A stretch of DNA of 7,154 nt from Acidimicrobiales bacterium (lineage in GTDB: Bacteria > Actinomycetota > Acidimicrobiia > Acidimicrobiales > Ilumatobacteraceae): assembly GCA_030830415.1 (NCBI GenBank), contig JAURNB010000163.1:1-7154 (forward strand), given 5' to 3'. The notes under the pieces are model-generated. The model had not been told where the DNA came from, searched no databases, and saw nothing but the letters and a program-made list of their open reading frames with translations. Positions 4,097 to 7,154 of the stretch are shown here, piece by piece. The position numbers were made by a program, and so were the translations under genes. Positions within the stretch are counted from its first letter, which is position 1. Every line of letters starts with the position of its first letter.

Positions 4097-5875
4097 GTGA
4101 ATCACGAGAATTTTGACGTAAAACGAATTCCCGTCAAAGTTCAATTGGGGGGTCCACGGCTTTTTTCGTTTGCAGCTTGGAATATTGCCGGTGTCGTGGC
4201 TCAAATCGCTCTGTTAACTGAAATGTTGAGGGCAGATAGTGAAGTAGCACTCCAATTGTTTGCAGGCGGCGTTCTCGCTTATGCACTCCTTGCACTGTGG
4301 TGGGGCATCATTTGGTTTGCAAGGAAAAACAGGCATTCAGAATTGCCGGTGTCACTACCTGTGGCAATGGCAGTAATGCTTTCACTCGTCACGCTCTACT
4401 TCGTTGCCTTGGCAATTTATTGCGATGCAATGAACATAACGACTGAGGGTTTCACCTATCAGAACATTCCTTTGAGTGTTTTCCTCGGCACGGGTTGGTT
4501 TGCATCTCTTATCGTTTTCCTTGACATCCGTGATCGAGTAGCTGAGCAACTCATGGATCAGGTGCAACTGGAAGCAAATCAAGACTATGTTTCGAAGGAA
4601 GCGGCAAAATTGCTGAGTGATTTGCCGCTCAACATTTTGGAACGAATGCAATCAGATCTGCGTGAAGGTCGCGTGAAGGTTGACGAAATACGAGAAGATT
4701 TCACCGATGCACATTCTGTTAAGGCTGCTCAAGCTGGCGGAATACTCCGTGAAATTGCAGAGCAAAATGTCCGCACGCTCAGTCATGAAATTCATCTCAA
4801 TTTGGATGTTCAAAAAGACGTGTTGCGGTGGAAATCAATTTTCTCCAACACCCTGAAAAAAGAGAAGTTTCACCCATTCGGGGTGTCGCTCCTCGTCTTC
4901 GTCAGTACCTTTGCAGCCGAAGTTCGCGCATTTGGAGTTGCGCGGGGGCTCTCGTTGCTTATTGCAGGGCTGGTGGTACTTATCGCTATCGCACTCGCTG
5001 CAAATAGATTGATGCTGCAAGCGCCGCGGCTGAGGTACGTCACCATTGGAGCGGCATTCTTGCTGATGCAGGTGAATACGTTGATAACGAATGACATAAG
5101 AAACTCATGGGTCCCTGGTTACATCAGTCCGGCGTATTTCGTTTTGCAAATCGTTGCTTGTGCCTTATTTTTTCTTGTCTTCTCACTTTTCCCGGTATGG
5201 AGATCTCAGCGATTGAAGTTGTTGCAATTACTTGCGCAGTCATTAAAAGATAGCGAACGCGCGGGCTTCGTTCAGAAGATGAAGGTCGCAAAAGTTTTGC
5301 AAGATGTTGTTCATATATTGCATGGGAAGGTGCAGTCTCAACTGCATGCCTGCGCCATGGCAATTGAACAAGCCGTGGTGCGGGGTGACACGCAGGCGAT
5401 CGTGAGCAACTTGGCAATTGCCCGCAAGATACTTTTTGAGGAAGTGCTCGATGAGATGCGGGGCGAATTGCCAACGCAAGGCGCAAAATGGGAAAACGAG
5501 GTGGCGAGAAAGATCCAGTTGTGGGAAGGGCTGGTAAGTATTTCGCTCGTCACGTTGGGCGACGAAGTAGTATTTGATGCAATGGTTGCAGTTAAAGCTG
5601 GTCGAGTAATTGAAGAGGCCATTGCCAATGCTGTTAGGCATGGGAAGGCCCATCACATCGGCATTCGCATCAGTGCCTCACGAGAGAGTCTTGAAATTGA
5701 AGTTTGTGATGATGGAACTCTAGTGGCGACGTCAGATTCTGTATCCTTAGCAACCACCCGAGGTGTGGGAGTTGCGCTGATCAGTGCATGTACCGATGGC
5801 AACTGGAGTTTGCGACGTGAAGGTAACTCCACAAAACTGCTCGCAAGAATTCCTTCCGGGGCGCGGGAACTTTAA
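4097..5875 (+). CDS. Eight-TM sensor histidine kinase with HGKVQS box
   Basis: The 592-residue protein has two four-helix membrane blocks (about 22-45, 50-75, 86-109, 124-144; then 260-280, 284-305, 313-330, 345-367). Between them lies a cytosolic, mostly helical segment (145-258) containing LSHEIH with His230. After the last helix, a dimerisation helix carries the phosphoacceptor box ILHGKVQSQLHA with His409. A GHKL ATPase domain follows: N-box EEAIANAVRHG (506-516, Asn511), G1-box CDDG (537-540) and G2-like RGVGVALI (555-562). This layout fits the NarX/DesK-like kinase group (HisKA_3), but His409 is followed by Gly rather than Asp/Glu, so the usual HDxxxQ motif is not kept. The signal is unknown; with hardly any extracellular domain, a membrane or intramembrane cue is likely. 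The gene is directly joined to the response regulator gene, its expected partner. The GTG start is supported by TAGAGT six bases upstream. Confidence 0.85.
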   Translation: MNHENFDVKRIPVKVQLGGPRLFSFAAWNIAGVVAQIALLTEMLRADSEVALQLFAGGVLAYALLALWWGIIWFARKNRHSELPVSLPVAMAVMLSLVTLYFVALAIYCDAMNITTEGFTYQNIPLSVFLGTGWFASLIVFLDIRDRVAEQLMDQVQLEANQDYVSKEAAKLLSDLPLNILERMQSDLREGRVKVDEIREDFTDAHSVKAAQAGGILREIAEQNVRTLSHEIHLNLDVQKDVLRWKSIFSNTLKKEKFHPFGVSLLVFVSTFAAEVRAFGVARGLSLLIAGLVVLIAIALAANRLMLQAPRLRYVTIGAAFLLMQVNTLITNDIRNSWVPGYISPAYFVLQIVACALFFLVFSLFPVWRSQRLKLLQLLAQSLKDSERAGFVQKMKVAKVLQDVVHILHGKVQSQLHACAMAIEQAVVRGDTQAIVSNLAIARKILFEEVLDEMRGELPTQGAKWENEVARKIQLWEGLVSISLVTLGDEVVFDAMVAVKAGRVIEEAIANAVRHGKAHHIGIRISASRESLEIEVCDDGTLVATSDSVSLATTRGVGVALISACTDGNWSLRREGNSTKLLARIPSGAREL

Positions 5876-6562
5876 GTGATGTTGAGCGAGCACTCGCCAC
5901 TCTCGTTGGGTGGTCTGAAGGTATTACTCGTAGATGACGACCCTTTCACGAGAACAAGTTTGACTGCATTATTGCATTCCATAGGTTGCCAAGAGGTTGA
6001 GCAGTGCCACTCGGTATCGATGGCGATGTCAGTTCACAAAACATTTCAAGCAAATATTGCAGTAGTTGACCTTGACTTGGGCGAGGGTCCCAATGGAATT
6101 GATTTGTCCCTTGCATTGCGACAGGAGTCTCCTCATTTAGGAATTGTGATGTTGTCGAGTTATGAATCGCCGCAATACCTGGGTTCTTCGCAGCCCGATT
6201 TGCCTGCGGGTACCGTATATCTAGTGAAGCGAGATGTTTCGTCTGGAGACGTTCTTGCCTCAGCATGTTTGGCCTCAATAGGCGTGGTAAATGAAAGTAG
6301 CGATCTTGATAATGGATCGATTTCCACTCGGCCACAGCACAAGTTCAGCGCAATACAAGTTGATATTCTGCGGCTCATTGCAAACGGATTATCTAACAGC
6401 GAAATCGCGGAACGTTTATATGTGAGCGAACGAACAGTAGAAAAAAACATCGCAAAACTCATCAAGATTCTTCATCTCCAGGTCGAGAAATCTCACAATC
6501 AAAGAGTTGTGTTGACACGCGCCTATTTTGAATTATCAGGCATTAAAGATTCCCCTTTTTGA
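5876..6562 (+). CDS. NarL/FixJ-type response regulator (receiver plus LuxR HTH)
   Basis: The 228-residue protein has an N-terminal receiver domain (about 14-135). The acidic pocket is D20-D22 in VLLVDDD, the probable phosphorylated Asp is D65 in AVVDLDLG, the Ser switch is at 94/95 in VMLSS, and the conserved Lys is K118 in YLVKRD. A linker (about 137-155) leads to a LuxR-type helix-turn-helix (156-202) with the typical NGLSNSEIAERLYVSERTVE stretch (170-189), so it binds DNA. The frame opens with GTG at 5876, the base after the kinase TAA; an ATG follows at 5879. With no strong ribosome binding site, translation is probably coupled to the kinase. The motif DLDLGEGPNGIDL resembles receivers I associate with kinases having an LHGxVQ box. 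Targets are unknown; the palindrome downstream is one candidate. Confidence 0.92.
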   Translation: MMLSEHSPLSLGGLKVLLVDDDPFTRTSLTALLHSIGCQEVEQCHSVSMAMSVHKTFQANIAVVDLDLGEGPNGIDLSLALRQESPHLGIVMLSSYESPQYLGSSQPDLPAGTVYLVKRDVSSGDVLASACLASIGVVNESSDLDNGSISTRPQHKFSAIQVDILRLIANGLSNSEIAERLYVSERTVEKNIAKLIKILHLQVEKSHNQRVVLTRAYFELSGIKDSPF

Positions 6563-6661
6563 GACAGTTTCACCGGTAGTTGGTACTCAATAACTCGATC
6601 TTTGCGTGTGCAATTGTCTCCATGTTCCTGCGTATGAAAACATTTAGCTGTTCAGCAATGG

Positions 6662-6673
6662 TCTGGCGCCAGA
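6662..6673. promoter_or_regulatory. Perfect 12-bp palindrome in the gap before the SGNH gene
   Basis: TCTGGCGCCAGA reads the same on both strands. It lies in the 221-bp non-coding stretch between the response regulator stop codon and the next gene, 111 bases before that gene's ATG. Size and symmetry suit a dimeric DNA-binding protein. No second copy was found in the window, and the assignment to any regulator is a guess. The rest of the gap shows no convincing gene, terminator or RNA. Confidence 0.3.
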
Positions 6674-6771
6674 TTGAAGGTCTAAAGTGTTGGAGCGTTC
6701 TTTTGAGTGATCCCCAGCAAGCATGAATTAAGTTCAGTAGGAATTTTACAGGGGTATCTCATCTAGTACTT

Positions 6772-6783
6772 GGAGTGAGGGTG
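6772..6783 (+). promoter_or_regulatory. Ribosome binding site deciding the SGNH gene start
   Basis: GGAG (6772-6775) lies eight bases before ATG 6784 and five before an in-frame GTG at 6781. The eight-base spacing and the basic start of the signal peptide (MNKLTTR) favour the ATG. Unlike most starts in this window there is no TANNNT element six bases upstream, so this gene should have a normal 5' leader. Confidence 0.55.
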
Positions 6784-7154
6784 ATGAACAAATTGACGAC
6801 TCGATTGATGGCTGGCCTGTTGAGTGCCACGTTTGCCATCAGCATTGGGTCGGCTGTTTCGGGTGCAGACCCCGGTGCAAACACCGATGAATCCACGACT
6901 ACAACAATCTCGACTGTTGTTGAAACCACTATCGACACTTCAACAACAACCACGACAACCACAACAGTGCCCCGAGTAAAGCCAAGGGTTCTCTTGGTGG
7001 GCGATTCAACGATGGCTGCAATGCGTTGGTTCACAGACGGCAGGAAATCTTTGGCGGGCTCCACATTTATTGTCGATGTGGAGTCGTGCAGGTCTATTGG
7101 TGGTTACTCCTGCTACGGCAGAGAGTATCGGGCTCCCTCAACTGCCTATGAAGT
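6784..7154 (+). CDS. Secreted SGNH/GDSL-type hydrolase, N-terminal part (cut by window end)
   Basis: The frame stays open from ATG 6784 to the last base (123 codons plus two bases). Residues 1-28 form a signal peptide: K3 and R7, a hydrophobic core at 8-25, and a likely cleavage after SGA at 26-28. A Thr-rich spacer follows (38-62), similar in style to the lipoprotein linker. The mature domain begins RVLLVGDSTMAAMRW at 68-82. The GDST at 73-76 in this context is block I of SGNH hydrolases, with Ser75 as nucleophile. C102 and C110 may form a disulfide outside the cell. Such proteins remove or transfer acyl groups on lipids, sugars or cell-wall polymers; without blocks III and V, which lie beyond the window, the substrate and even activity cannot be judged. 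The response regulator gene ends 221 bases upstream. Confidence 0.8.
   Translation, partial: MNKLTTRLMAGLLSATFAISIGSAVSGADPGANTDESTTTTISTVVETTIDTSTTTTTTTTVPRVKPRVLLVGDSTMAAMRWFTDGRKSLAGSTFIVDVESCRSIGGYSCYGREYRAPSTAYE

Noticed and set aside
2558..6562. Photolyase, kinase and regulator as one light-response operon
   Set aside because: They are adjacent on the same strand, but the kinase has its own promoter-like element and no visible chromophore-binding domain. Adjacency alone does not support a light-sensing circuit.
6561..6620. Inverted GAGACA / TGTCTC pair after the response regulator
   Set aside because: It is only six pairs with a 48-base loop and no T-run; likely chance.
6622..6726. 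A 34-codon + strand frame in the gap after the response regulator
   Set aside because: It has no Shine-Dalgarno and no TANNNT element before the ATG, and its composition (Cys, Trp and Met rich) is not protein-like. It is more likely chance.
6759..7064. A minus-strand frame with poly-Val across the start of the SGNH gene
   Set aside because: The poly-Val is the antisense of the poly-Thr linker. The + strand has a Shine-Dalgarno, a signal peptide and a GDST motif.

Overview
The window looks like a chromosomal segment of an actinobacterium, most likely from the Acidimicrobiia or freshwater Ilumatobacter-like group. This placement is an inference. It rests on the intermediate base composition, secreted proteins with poly-Thr linkers, frequent GTG starts, and several genes that appear to be leaderless, with a TANNNT -10 element immediately before the start codon. 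No RNA genes, CRISPR array, insertion sequence or prophage genes are visible.

Left part (1-1956). A small + strand reading frame ends at 186 and converges on a three-gene minus-strand cluster that reads leftward: a Cys-rich lipoprotein (1956-1438), a PAP2-type membrane phosphatase (1401-823) and a single-Cys DsbA-like thioredoxin-fold protein (818-204). A hairpin with a T-rich tail at 181-228 closes this cluster. The phosphatase has a Shine-Dalgarno that can be locked in a short hairpin. The other two genes carry leaderless-type promoters.

Middle part (1957-4054). Only 32 bp separate the lipoprotein start from a divergent + strand gene encoding a DUF4188 protein (1989-2501). Two back-to-back -10 elements fit into that gap. 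The next gene (2558-4054) encodes an iron-sulfur bacterial cryptochrome/photolyase (FeS-BCP, PhrB-like). Its four cluster cysteines have exactly the spacing known from Agrobacterium PhrB, so prokaryotic (6-4) photolyase is the best call.

Right part (4097-6562). A two-component system follows. An eight-transmembrane sensor histidine kinase (4097-5875) has an unusual HGKVQS phosphoacceptor box and a second SHEIH box between its two membrane domains. A NarL/FixJ-type response regulator starts on the base after the kinase stop codon. Then comes a 221-bp non-coding gap with a perfect 12-bp palindrome (6662-6673), and the start of a secreted SGNH/GDSL-type hydrolase (6784 to the window end) with a poly-Thr linker.

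The most consistent unexplained signal is promoter architecture. Five gene starts (818-, 1956-, 1989+, 2558+, 4097+) have TAGNNT followed by exactly six bases and then ATG or GTG. The remaining starts use a Shine-Dalgarno (the phosphatase and the SGNH gene) or sit directly on the preceding stop codon (the response regulator). The most interesting proteins are the kinase and the photolyase. In the photolyase, a Trp that I recall as an electron-transfer residue in PhrB appears to be replaced by Ala.
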